NCBI RefSeq assembly: GCF_014202475.1
Contig: NZ_JACHGV010000008.1
Coordinates: 186,001 to 250,000 of the forward strand
Source: Streptomyces paradoxus
GTDB lineage: Bacteria > Actinomycetota > Actinomycetes > Streptomycetales > Streptomycetaceae
Length of the DNA stretch: 64,000 nt
Direction of reading: 5' to 3'
The translations under genes and the position numbers were made by a program. Positions 1 to 8,014 of this stretch are shown one piece after another. How positions within the stretch are numbered: the stretch's first letter is position 1; each line of letters begins with the position of its first letter. The notes beneath the pieces are model-generated. The model ran no database searches. It was given only the letters and a program-made list of their open reading frames with translations, and was not told where the DNA came from.

Positions 1-183
1 CCCTTCCTCGTCCCACTCCTCCTCCCACGTCTCGATGTCTCGGGCGGTCTGCTCCACGGAGCGCGGCGTGCCGTCGCCGATGCGCCGCATCACCACCGGA
101 TCGGCGTGGATCTCGGACAGGGGGACGAGGTCGTCGTCGTGCCACTGACGCAGGACGAGACGGGGTGTGCGGATGTCGGTCAT
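1..183 (-). CDS. GNAT N-acetyltransferase, N-terminal part (runs off the window)
   Basis: The reading frame starts at ATG (183) and stays open to the left edge, giving 61 residues. It begins MTDIRTPRLVLRQWHDDDLV and continues with PLSEIHADPVVMRRIGDG. This is the usual opening strand and helix of RimJ/RimL-type acetyltransferases (TxRLxLRxWxxxDLxP). The family transfers acetyl from acetyl-CoA to an amine on a protein or small molecule; the substrate cannot be told. The acetyl-CoA motif lies beyond the window. Confidence 0.8.
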   Translation of the reverse strand, partial: MTDIRTPRLVLRQWHDDDLVPLSEIHADPVVMRRIGDGTPRSVEQTARDIETWEEEWDEEG

Positions 184-292
184 GATCCCATCTTGCCGAG
201 GTGGCGGCGGCATCGCGAACCGCGGCGCCGCACCCCATCCCCTCGGGGTCATGGGAACGCCACGCCGCGATGCCGCACTGGGAGCGGCCACA

Positions 293-469
293 CTCGTCAA
301 CGTCGCACGGGACGGCGGAGTTCACGCCTTCATCCTCGACACCGTCGTCGCCCCGCACCGCCGGGCCAATGGCGTGGGTGCCGCGCTCATCGCAACCGGC
401 GGTCACGAAGCCCGGGCGGCTGATTGCGCCTGGCTGCACGCCGACTTCGAGGAGCACCTGCGTCCGTGG
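293..469 (+). pseudogene. GNAT acetyltransferase fragment (central acetyl-CoA-binding part only)
   Basis: About 59 residues resemble the middle of a GNAT enzyme: LVNVARDGGVHAFILDTVV, then the acetyl-CoA pyrophosphate loop region PHRRANGVGAALI, then EARAADCAWLHADFEEHLRPW. No N-terminal half precedes it in any frame, and the reading passes into the 3' end of the opposing DUF1275 gene. It is a truncated remnant and distinct from the acetyltransferase at the window edge, which reads the other way. Confidence 0.6.
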
Positions 470-470
470 C

Positions 471-1214
471 TCACGGTCCGCCAGGGACCCGTTCCCTCAC
501 GCCCGGCGGTACGACCAGACCCGCCAGCGAGAGGAGCAGCACGGCCGCCGCGATGACGAGCAGTGCTCGTCCCGTGCCCAGCGGCACCAGCAGCAGTGTG
601 CCGAGCACACCGCCGCTGAAGATCCCGCCCACGGTGGCCGTCCACCTGGTCCTGGCCAGCCGCTGCTTCGCCGTCATCCCGCGCAGCGCTGCCCGGGGGC
701 GTCTCAGCACGTCGTTGACGAGCTCGGCGATGGCTGTCTGGCTCAGCAGTGTCGGCATGCCCGGCACATGGACGCGCAGGGCGGTGGAGGCGCGAACTCC
801 CATGGCCAGCGCGACGAGTGCCACGACCCCGCGGTCGCCCTGGGCGGGAACGGCCCCGGTGCCGTGCTTCGTCAGGGCCAGCACACCGGCGCACACCAGC
901 AGGACCGCCTCGCAGACCAGCCCGACCGGGAACCACGGCCGTCCGCGGTCCGCGAGCCACTGCAGTACGACGCCCGCGACGGCCGCCCCCGCCATGAACG
1001 CGCCGATGGCGATGGCGGGCCGCGCCACCGGGACATCGCCCTCCCCGGCGAGCGCGAAGGACAGGAAGAGCACGTTGCCGGTCGCCAGCGCGCAGAAGAC
1101 CTTCCCCATGGTCAGAAAGCTCACGGCGTCGACGGCGCCCGCCAGCACGGTGAGCACGGTCATGACGGCCACCCGCCGGGCATCGGTCGCGAGGACCGGG
1201 GACGCATCGGACAT
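471..1214 (-). CDS. YoaK/DUF1275 family integral membrane protein
   Basis: The protein has 247 residues and about six or seven hydrophobic helices. The start MSDASPVLATDARRVAVMTVLTVLAGAVDAVSFLTMGKVFCALATGNVLFL carries the family features: a first helix with AGAVDAVSFL and a second with F.A..TGNVLFL, shown here in part only. DUF1275 proteins are inner-membrane proteins of unknown role, and 220-250 residues is their normal length. It ends VVPPGVRERVPGGP. No partner gene is adjacent. Confidence 0.85.
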   Translation of the reverse strand: MSDASPVLATDARRVAVMTVLTVLAGAVDAVSFLTMGKVFCALATGNVLFLSFALAGEGDVPVARPAIAIGAFMAGAAVAGVVLQWLADRGRPWFPVGLVCEAVLLVCAGVLALTKHGTGAVPAQGDRGVVALVALAMGVRASTALRVHVPGMPTLLSQTAIAELVNDVLRRPRAALRGMTAKQRLARTRWTATVGGIFSGGVLGTLLLVPLGTGRALLVIAAAVLLLSLAGLVVPPGVRERVPGGP

Positions 1215-1391
1215 GCGGCCAGTGTGAGCAGCACGGACGGTCCGCCACCGGACCGCGGCCCGGACACGCGGCCAGTGGCTACGGGCGGGCTACTACGGCC
1301 GACACCCGAAGGCGCGGTCAGCAGTAAGACGTCGTTTCCTTTGGCGCCTGGCGGCCGTCATTGCTGTGTTGCGGTGTGAGAGTGTCCGGGC

Positions 1392-1514
1392 ATGAGTTAC
1401 GACCTGGCCGTGTGGGACGGAGAGCGGCCGGCGAATGACAGGACGGCCGGTCGGGTCTTCACGGACCTCTTCGACCGCTACCTGGAGACAGAGGTGTGCG
1501 AAAGCCTCGCTTGA
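1392..1514 (+). pseudogene. Short conserved-type N-terminus, stopped after 40 residues
   Basis: ATG at 1392 opens MSYDLAVWDGERPANDRTAG, continues through RVFTDLFDRYLETE and stops at TGA 1512-1514. The N-terminus resembles hypothetical proteins of about 150 residues that are widespread in streptomycetes, recalled from memory of the start MSYDLAVWEGxRP. No continuation was found downstream in another frame, so it looks like the 5' remnant of a truncated gene. Confidence 0.4.
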
Positions 1515-1580
1515 GCGGCACGGGCGGCCGGGCTCGAGGTCGGGCCCACGTCCGATGCCGCTGTGGGCAGGTGCTCGCCT

Positions 1581-1931
1581 TCACATGTCGGTGGGAAGCA
1601 TCAACGTCGTGAGGAGTTCACGGGTACCGCCGGGTCCGACGACGGCGAGAAGCCGGTCGGCGTCAGTGGAGGCCCGGCCGGCGGGCAGCGCCTCCTCAGG
1701 CACCACGAAGCACACCTCGTCCGCGGGTGCCTGACGGGCGGTCGCTGCCACCGCGGCCGTCTCAGCTGCGCAGCAGGAACGTATGGGGCCGCCCAGCCGG
1801 TGCGCAGCTCGGCCACGTCGCCGAAGCGCCCGCGCCGGGCGCGCGTGGCTCAGTCGCCGTACAGCCAGCTGTCGTATGTCGTACCCGGCGCTGTCCACCA
1901 AGTGCTGCAGGCCGAAAGGCGGCACCGACAT
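1581..1931 (-). pseudogene. Possible degraded gene of unknown family
   Basis: A 116-codon frame ends with a protein-like stretch (ETAAVAATARQAPADEVCF, then RLLAVVGPGGTRELLTTLML). Its first half is arginine-rich and unnatural. A neighbouring frame supplies FGDVAELRTGWAAPYVPAA over that stretch, which suggests a gene with one or more frameshifts. I do not recognise the family. The region 1515-2130 holds nothing else convincing. Confidence 0.25.
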
Positions 1932-2134
1932 CGCGAACCTTCAGGACGGCATGGCGCGCTGACCAGTCCGGCCCACATCCGCGCGTCCGCGGAGAGGCCC
2001 CCTCAACTCGACTGTTCGTGATCAGAGCCGCCCCTGCCACGTCGAGTGATGCGGTGTCAGGACGATGCAGTCAGCCCCTTCGAGCGGGTGGGGGAGCGGC
2101 GGTTGGCGAACAGGAAACACGCCAGACAATGCGA

Positions 2135-2150
2135 TGTGACGTGAATCACA
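2135..2150. promoter_or_regulatory. Crp/FNR-type operator, perfect TGTGA-N6-TCACA
   Basis: The bases TGTGACGTGAATCACA match the classical cAMP-receptor-protein consensus with both half-sites intact. The site lies about 89 bases upstream of the start of the 494-residue protein, so it sits at the likely promoter of that gene. Streptomyces Crp is known to recognise similar palindromes. Binding here is inferred from sequence only. Confidence 0.55.
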
Positions 2151-2238
2151 GAAAATGTTGGGAGAATGAGTGTCAGATCATCTCTCTCCCATCGCAGGTA
2201 GGTGAACAGACTCACTCAAGCAACGAAGGAGGCCCGAG

Positions 2239-3723
2239 ATGCCTGCGGATTCAACGCTGAACTCGGCACCCGAGGACGCTTCTCAGCAGCCTGCCGTAGA
2301 GCCGGCCGAAGCACCGCTCGCTCCCTCATCGGAAGAACACGGCATGCCCGAAGCCGGGGCTCTCGGCGAACCGGGCGACGGCGGACTCGCGGTGCCGATG
2401 GACACGCTCGACTTGGACCACTGTGTCTCCCTCCCGCCGCTCGACGACGGCGTCCTGAACTCCGGCAGTGTGGCGGACGTCGTGCACACGGCTTCCTTCG
2501 TGTCCGGCATCAGTGACTTCCTCGAGCCGCTGGCCTACCTCGGCACGATGGTCGGAGAGTTCACCGAGCGGGCGAGCTTCGGCCTGGCCCCGGTCATCGC
2601 GGGCATCGATCTGCTGGTCCCCCGACTTCCCAACATCGGAGAAGTGGTCGGCAAGTCCCTACTGGACGGGCTGGGTGACCACAATGCTGTGCTGTCGGCG
2701 GTGGCCGGCGGGCAGCCCCAGGTCCTCTCGCTGTCCCAGAGTGGGAACTCGGTATGGCAGTCCTCCGCGGTGGACACACTCGGGCTGCTGGACGGACTCA
2801 ACCCGGCCAGGGCGATGCTGTCCCTGGCCGAACATGACGCCTTCCAGCCGCTGGGCGGTGTCGGTGAACTTGTTCGTCGATCGCACGTCGGCCTGGCTCA
2901 GGTACTCGAAGGCCTCCCGGCTCTGGTTCCGCCGCTGCCCAGCCCGGCGAAGATGGCCGGGGCTCTGGCACCACTGGCGAGGGTGACCGAGACGTTGGCA
3001 CCCAACGGCTTCACTGTCCCGGTGGGACTGCTGCAGATGATGCAGGAGATCCTCCGCACGCGCCCGCCGCTGGCTGACTTCATTGGCGGCCATGTTGCGG
3101 ATCTCTTCGCCGGAGTCCGGTCTGTCGCCGACTCGGCGAAGCGGCTGAGGCCGTCCGTCCTTGCCGAAGCCCGCTACGCCTTCGACGCATATCGGGAGGG
3201 CGACACAGAGCCGATGAAGGACTTCCTGCGTCGCTGCCTGCGCCTGTGGCCGGTACTGGAGGACCCCTGTCAGGCCTTGGCTGTTGCGATGTTCGAGGGC
3301 GCTTGGGAGCACGAGGCCGACCTCACCGACGACCGCTCGGTGCGCAGGGTCCTGTCCCAGTACGCCCGCCAGGGCTGGGACTTCGAGCGTGATCACCAGA
3401 TCCGAGGTTTCTCGATCGGCTACATCCCGGACGGTTGGGAGCAGCGGGACACCGCGCCCGGCCCGGAGGACCTGGTGATCCCGCGCCTTATTCCCTGGGC
3501 TCAGCAGTTCGAGACCGAGTCCGTGCAGTACGTGGTCGGGCGGTTCAACGAGCAGGAACAGGCCGTGCTCCGGGCCTGGGCGGAGAACCATCCGATGCCG
3601 TGGACCAAGGCGCCCGCTTTGGTACAGCAGGACGAAGCGCAGGGAGAGCACAACCGGCGCAAGCTGAAGCGCGTCGCCAAGGAGTGGCGCAGGCGCGAGA
3701 TCAACCGCCGGGAGCTTCCGTGA
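2239..3723 (+). CDS. Hypothetical protein with C-terminal basic, HTH-like region
   Basis: The 494-residue protein starts at ATG 2239 behind a strong AAGGAGG site. I do not recognise the family. Residues 1-50 are acidic, Pro/Ala-rich and probably disordered. Residues 80-300 are rich in Leu/Val/Pro with repeated amphipathic helices (SDFLEPLAYLGTM, GIDLLVPRLPNIGEVV, LEGLPALVPPLPSP). Residues 300-420 contain Trp-rich, more globular sequence. Residues 430-494 (NEQEQAVLRAWAENHPMPW, then KRVAKEWRRREINRRELP) are basic and could form a helix-turn-helix. No signal peptide or transmembrane segment is evident. The stop overlaps the start of the next small gene. Confidence 0.75.
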   Translation: MPADSTLNSAPEDASQQPAVEPAEAPLAPSSEEHGMPEAGALGEPGDGGLAVPMDTLDLDHCVSLPPLDDGVLNSGSVADVVHTASFVSGISDFLEPLAYLGTMVGEFTERASFGLAPVIAGIDLLVPRLPNIGEVVGKSLLDGLGDHNAVLSAVAGGQPQVLSLSQSGNSVWQSSAVDTLGLLDGLNPARAMLSLAEHDAFQPLGGVGELVRRSHVGLAQVLEGLPALVPPLPSPAKMAGALAPLARVTETLAPNGFTVPVGLLQMMQEILRTRPPLADFIGGHVADLFAGVRSVADSAKRLRPSVLAEARYAFDAYREGDTEPMKDFLRRCLRLWPVLEDPCQALAVAMFEGAWEHEADLTDDRSVRRVLSQYARQGWDFERDHQIRGFSIGYIPDGWEQRDTAPGPEDLVIPRLIPWAQQFETESVQYVVGRFNEQEQAVLRAWAENHPMPWTKAPALVQQDEAQGEHNRRKLKRVAKEWRRREINRRELP

Positions 3724-3917
3724 GTACGCCGTCCGACCGGTCGCAGGAGCCGCTGATGACCGTACGGGCCGCGGTCATCTTGATGCTGGCCACGCAGATC
3801 GCGGTCGCCGTCGGCGTGCTGACCGTGCTGGCAGGAAACGCATGGGCTGTCGCGGTGCTGGCTGCCGGGGGCTCCTTCGCCGGCACCGTCGCCTTCGCCC
3901 GGTCCGTGATCGGCTGA
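3720..3917 (+). CDS. Small two-helix membrane protein, coupled to the preceding gene
   Basis: GTG at 3720 overlaps the TGA of the upstream gene (GTGA), a classic translational-coupling arrangement. The 65-residue product has a short polar head (MSTPSDRSQEPL) followed by two hydrophobic helices, AAVILMLATQIAVAVGVLTV and AWAVAVLAAGGSFAGTVAFA, with almost no extramembrane sequence. Function unknown. The tight coupling suggests that it works with the 494-residue protein. An internal ATG at 3756 is an alternative start. Confidence 0.65.
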   Translation: MSTPSDRSQEPLMTVRAAVILMLATQIAVAVGVLTVLAGNAWAVAVLAAGGSFAGTVAFARSVIG

Positions 3918-3951
3918 ACCGGCCCGGGCGAACAGCGCCCGGGCTGACTCC

Positions 3952-4170
3952 GTCGAGAACTTCGTCGTTCAGACGGCCACCACCCGACCGACGCAGCTCG
4001 GCAAGCCCTTCACCTGCTGGTCGATCCGCAAGCTCGCCGATCACCTGCGCAGGAACAGGCTCGGCCCGTCCGGATCGGTCGGGAGGCCCTGCGCTGCTTA
4101 TTGGCCCGCCGCGCGATCTCTTTCCAGCGCACGAAAACCTGGAAGGAGTCCCCGGATGCGGACTGCGACG
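3952..4170 (+). pseudogene. IS630-family transposase remnant (N-terminal HTH part, frameshifted)
   Basis: One frame reads VENFVVQTATTRPTQLGKPF then TCWSIRKLADHLRRN, typical of the first helix-turn-helix of IS630/Tc1-type transposases. After a one-base shift near 4078 it continues VRIGREALRCLLARRAISFQ then RTKTWKESPDADCD, the family's winged-helix and linker. The DDE catalytic domain is absent. The fragment stops abruptly at about 4170 where an oppositely oriented IS5 fragment begins. Confidence 0.7.
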
Positions 4171-4308
4171 TTCCGCCGCACGCACCCGGTGCAGAATCCC
4201 GTCGATCACCTGCCGATGATCCCGCCACCTGCCACAACGCCTGTTGCTGACCGGCAGGAACGGCCGCAGCCGTTCCCACTCGGCTTCCGTCAGATCACCC
4301 CGCCCCAT
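4171..4308 (-). pseudogene. IS5-family transposase remnant (N-terminal 45 residues)
   Basis: On the minus strand, from ATG 4308: MGRGDLTEAEWERLRPFLPV, then SNRRCGRWRDHRQVIDGILHRVR. This is the N-terminal DUF4096-type region of IS5-family transposases (LTExxWxxLxPxLP...RxxxDGILxxxRTG). It is cut off exactly where the IS630 remnant begins, so the DDE domain is missing. The two scraps mark nested insertion and deletion. Confidence 0.7.
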
Positions 4309-4586
4309 ACCCCGGCCGACGAGCAAGACAGGCGATAGTCGCACTATCAGAAAGTAGAGTCCCGGTTCCTCTGCGGCGCACCGTAGTTGGCGGCCAGCTC
4401 GGCGGCGTAGGCGTTGGGAACGTGCCGGTTGCGGAAAACCTGCGGCAGCCAGGACCCCAACGCGCCGACCGCGTCGATGCACGGCCCGTACCGGACACGC
4501 CAATCGTGCCGAGCGACCTCGTCCGGGAAGCCTCGGACGACGGCGACCTCCGGGTCTCGTTCGCCCCAACAGCCCCAACGGCCGCC
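4309..4586. other. Stretch without an intact gene; possible minus-strand relic
   Basis: Reading the minus strand between about 4513 and 4365 gives a protein-like run containing DAVGALGSWLPQVFRNRHVP and NAYAAELAANYGAPQR, with no start and an early stop. It may be the tail of a lost gene, but I cannot name a family. The rest shows no coding pattern. Confidence 0.25.
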
Positions 4587-4979
4587 TCATGGTCTGGGGA
4601 TCAGCTTCTTCACCTCGGAGGGCAGTTCGTTGCCCGAATAGACAGCGACGAACTTCACGTCGTCGGGTCTGTCACCGACGGCGATGGCGACCTTCGGAGA
4701 GATGCCGTCCACGGCGTAGGCGGTCTCCGTCGTGGACGGCTCGTCGCCCTTGTCCAGGTCGCCGGTGTCGTCACAGGGCGGTTGGGTCGCCGCACCGAGT
4801 TTGCCCCCGACCGTGAACCCCACGTTGGCGACATCCCGGTAGGTGCGCCCGTCATAGGTCACCTGGTAGATGCACGACGCCGAGTCCTCTGCACTGTTGT
4901 CCTCCGACGTGCAGGCGGCAAGTGACGCCGCTACAGCTGCCGTCAGCAGCGCGCTCACGGATCGCTTGGCCCAACTCAT
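4587..4979 (-). CDS. Small secreted lipoprotein (DUF6281-like), coupled to the metalloprotease gene
   Basis: The 130-residue product has a lipoprotein signal: MSWAKRSVSALLTAAVAASL followed by AACTSED, with Cys23 as the lipidation site. The mature part carries CIYQVTYDGRTYRDVANVGF, a CDDTGDLD acidic loop and AYAVDGISPKVAIAVG ending SEVKKLIPRP. This pattern is found in small Streptomyces lipoproteins that I recall as DUF6281; the assignment is from memory. Its ATG overlaps the TGA of the upstream metalloprotease (ATGA), so the two are co-translated. It would sit on the outer face of the membrane. Confidence 0.7.
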   Translation of the reverse strand: MSWAKRSVSALLTAAVAASLAACTSEDNSAEDSASCIYQVTYDGRTYRDVANVGFTVGGKLGAATQPPCDDTGDLDKGDEPSTTETAYAVDGISPKVAIAVGDRPDDVKFVAVYSGNELPSEVKKLIPRP

Positions 4980-6098
4980 AAACGGCCTCCTCTGTAAATG
5001 CTGCGAAGGGCGAGGACGTCGCCCTTGCCGAGCGTCCTGGCCTTCGTCGTGCAGGTGAACGAGTCGGTGTACATGGTGAGGTTTTCGTGTCCCGAACCGA
5101 CGTGTCCCAGTCCGAAGACGTGTGCGGCCTCATGAGTACCGACGGAGCGGATGTCGTATTTGTTCGAGCACCTGCTGGTTGGCTTATTTGTGAATTCGTG
5201 ATCGCGGGTGTTGAAACGGACGTCGCCTCGCGGAAGTCGTTCTTGACGCCGGGCGCCGGCCAGGTCCATGAGCAGGCCACGGCGACGTGGTTGCCCTTGA
5301 GATCGCCCGCGTCCCAGGTGCTCAACTCGTCCCGGTCGGTGCACTGGGAGCTGCTGTTTGATGTCGGCCTGGTAGCTGGTTTCGGGCAGGAGGTTCGTCT
5401 CCGCGCCGACCGAGTCGCCCATTCCGCAGTTGTTGTGGCTGTCGGTGATGTTGTTGATGGCGTCATCGAACGCCCACTTGGCATCGGTGCGGGACAGTCC
5501 GCCGGGCATACCGCCGTCGCCGATGTACCGGTTGTATGTGCCGTACTCCTTGCGGTCCGCGGTGTTGTAGGCACCGTCGCTGCACGCGCCAGGTGAGCTC
5601 TGGGCATCGACATCCGCTACCTCGACGCCTTCCGCCTCGGAGTCGGACGCGTCGGCGTCCGTGCTGTCCGACTCCTGCGAGAGGCCCTGTGGTGTCGTGA
5701 CCGGGTGGGCCAGCGAGTGAGGGACATCGGCGCCCACTGTGGAGGTGTCGGCGCTCGCCTCGGCCAGGTCGTAGGAGACCTTGCCATCTGAGGTGACTTC
5801 CATGGTGAATCCGTGGGTTTCACCGTCGGCGGTCAGTGCGTCGACGGTTACAGCCGTGCCGGGTTCGGGCACTGCTACGCCGGTGCCGTCATGCGTGACC
5901 ACTCGCCCAACTGCGTCGCATAAGATCACCGACGAGCCAGGCGGGCAGGTCGCTGATGGTCAATTCTCCTTCGCCGAGCTCACAGACGTCTGGACCTGCC
6001 GTGGCCACGTTCGTGCTGCTGGCGACTGCTGACAGCGAAGCCGCCATTGCGACAGCCATGAGCGATCTGCCTCTGAGTCCTGACTTACGCCCAGTCAC
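4976..6098 (-). pseudogene. Secreted matrixin-like zinc metalloprotease, broken by three single-base frameshifts
   Basis: The gene starts at ATG 6098 with a signal peptide (MTGRKSGLRGRSLMAVAMAA, cleavage near ATA). Reading continues to DLPA, where one extra base at about 5939 moves it into a second frame (SSVILCDAVGRVVTHDG). A second shift near 5356 and a compensating third near 5222 bracket a segment that reads sensibly only in another frame (CTDRDELSTWDAGDLKGN, then WTWPAPGVKNDFREA). The restored frame contains THEAAHVFGLGHVGSGHENL, the HExxHxxGxxH zinc site of metzincins, and then a terminal MYTDSFTCTTKARTLGKGD. Apart from these indels the sequence is well conserved. It could be a recent pseudogene or draft-sequence error. 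The stop overlaps the lipoprotein start. Confidence 0.75.
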
Positions 6099-7309
6099 TC
6101 ACCACCCCCTGGCGTACTCCCGTCGTAACGGGATCTGATCAACTTTCGGGAACCGTACCTGTCAAACGATCACCAGTTCTCCACATTTCAAGACGAATGA
6201 TCGTCAGCGCATGATCCCGACCCGGGTCAGGAAGGTGACAGTTTGCGCTGGTCAGGGGCCACTTACTCTTCACTGCCGCGGGGACCGTCGCCTCTCACAG
6301 GACCTCAAGATCAGCAGTTCATGGCGGCACGACCGAATTCCGATTGAGCTTCCGCATCCTGCACCCTCGCTGCCGGACAGGGACTGCCGCGTGATCCATG
6401 ATCCGCTCCCTGTGAGGCCAACTCGGCTCTTCGGCTCCATCCGCCCCACCGAGGCCAAGGCCCACGCTTTCTGATTCCGGATCAGGAACCTCAACACCTC
6501 CGACGAGGACAGGCCTTCAGACGGCTTGTTCCGCGCGTTCGTCGCACGACGTGCCAACGTTCATCGCACGTGCCATCTCCCGCCCGCGCATGGATCAAGC
6601 CCCGGGGCCTTGCAGGTGTGGCGGCCTGCCGAACTGGGACGGGGCAAGACCGGCCGACAGCACCGGCGGCTTGGCCGTCTCCACCTGCGTCTCCTGTTGC
6701 CGTCCCGCCCAGTCCTGCGCGCGACGGACCTCACACCATATGGCGGCCCACGGCGGGACGAGGATGATCTCGGCCGTCAGCATCAGCGAATGGGGCAGTT
6801 CTGTCCCTCGGCGGTGTGTCCCAGCACTGTGATGATCGGCGGGGCCGGTCTGGTTCAAGCACCAGTTCCCGGGAGGCAGACGCACGACCCCTACCTGCCC
6901 GTTGTCGCAGGTGAACGCCCGGGCCGCAGGTGACACGACAGCGCCCGTGGAGAGAGCCGAAGGGGTGGCGTCAGGTACGGATGGCCTCGTGTGCTGCGTC
7001 GATAAAGTCGATCCGAGCCCGGATGAGCTTGTCCCTGGCGCTGGCGAGGTCGGCGTTGGCGTGCTGGATGCCGTACGCATAGGGCGGGGTGAAGAGGTCG
7101 GTCATCCGCGGCACAAGCGTACGAGCCGGGGGAGTTGCGCCATGGCTTTCCTGCCGAGAGCCGCAAAGTGGGATGACCCGCGGCGGGCCACCGTACCGCC
7201 GAGCTCCTCCTCCGTGTTCTCGCCGCTCCTTCCAGGTGAAGTTGTGACGAATGGCCGCAATTGCGCTGAGCCAGCGGGGCCACTGCTGAGGCGTTCTTCC
7301 CCGGGGCTG
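6099..7309. other. 1.2-kb stretch without a recognisable gene
   Basis: Both strands were read in all frames. Several frames of 60-160 codons are open, but none resembles a known family, and their compositions (Pro/Arg/Ser-rich) look like shadow frames. The least unlikely is a 44-residue minus-strand frame at 6971-7105, listed separately. A minus-strand frame at 6595-6783 (MLTAEIILVPPWAAIWCEVR...) has one hydrophobic segment. The stretch lies between a decaying protease gene and a 3'-truncated IS copy, which fits debris from IS-mediated deletion. Confidence 0.4.
6971..7105 (-). CDS. Possible 44-residue hypothetical protein
   Basis: ATG at 7105 opens MTDLFTPPYAYGIQHANADL, then ASARDKLIRARIDFIDAAHEAIRT. 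The second half would form one amphipathic, charged helix, unlike the surrounding shadow frames. There is no clear ribosome site upstream, and no neighbour gives it a context. It may be a small relic or chance. Confidence 0.25.
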   Translation of the reverse strand: MTDLFTPPYAYGIQHANADLASARDKLIRARIDFIDAAHEAIRT

Positions 7310-7943
7310 CATCGCTCAGGAATCACGGCCTTGATGCCGCGCTTGAGCAGGTAGGAGCGGATCTTCGTGGACGAGTAACCCTTGTCAGCGACGACCCGCT
7401 CGGGTCGGGTCCTGGGCCGACCGGGCCCGCGCCGGCTGACGCTGATGCGGGCCATGACCTGCTCGAACTGGGTGCAGTCGTTGACGTTCCCGCCGGTGAT
7501 CGTGAAGGCCAGCGGCTTGCCTTGGCCGTCGCAGGCGAGGTGGATCTTCGTGGTCAGCCCACCGCGGGACCGGCCGATCGCCTCACCCGGCCAGAGCCCC
7601 CTTTTCGGGCCCCGGACGCATGCTGGTGAGCCCGTACGGTCGTGGAGTCCACACAGACCACGGTCCAGTCGACAGCACCCACGGCATCGGAGTGCTGCTG
7701 GACGTGGGCCAGGAGCCGGTCCCAGGTGCCGTCGGCCGACCAGCGGCGGTAGCGTTCGTAAACCGTCTTCCACGGGCCGTGGCGTTCAGGCAGGTCCCGC
7801 CAGGCCGCGCCCGTGGACAGCTTCCACAGGATGCCGTTGACCACCTGACGGCGATCCCGCACCGGACGGCCCATCCGCGGCGGAGCCAACAACGGCTCGA
7901 TCACCGCCCACGACTCATCAGTCAGCTCATGACGACGCACCAC
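7310..7943 (-). mobile_element. IS5-family (IS427-type) transposase, two overlapping frames, 3' end lost
   Basis: The first frame starts at GTG 7943 or 7940 with VVRRHELTDESWAVIEPLLA, runs through RRQVVNGILWKLSTGAAWRD to VDSTTVRAHQHASGARKGG (first catalytic Asp), and then enters an A4G5 run (plus strand 7597-7605). A -1 slip there opens the second frame: RGLWPGEAIGRSRGGLTTKI, HLACDGQGKPLAFTITGGNV and VVADKGYSSTKIRSYLLKRG (second catalytic Asp). Frameshifting at such runs is known for IS5/IS427 elements. The normal C-terminus with the third acidic residue is missing: after IPERC the sequence diverges at about 7310. The element is therefore dead, and no terminal repeats were identified. Confidence 0.8.
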
Positions 7944-8014
7944 GAACAGGCCAACGCACCAACCCACTTTGCGGACACGGCCCAGGGCTGGGTCGCGGCC
8001 TGCCGCACGTCCGG

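Noticed and set aside
403..1379. Long plus- and minus-strand frames of 267-392 codons over the DUF1275 gene
   Set aside because: They are Arg/Pro/Ser-rich shadows of the DUF1275 coding sequence, which alone has family motifs and membrane helices.
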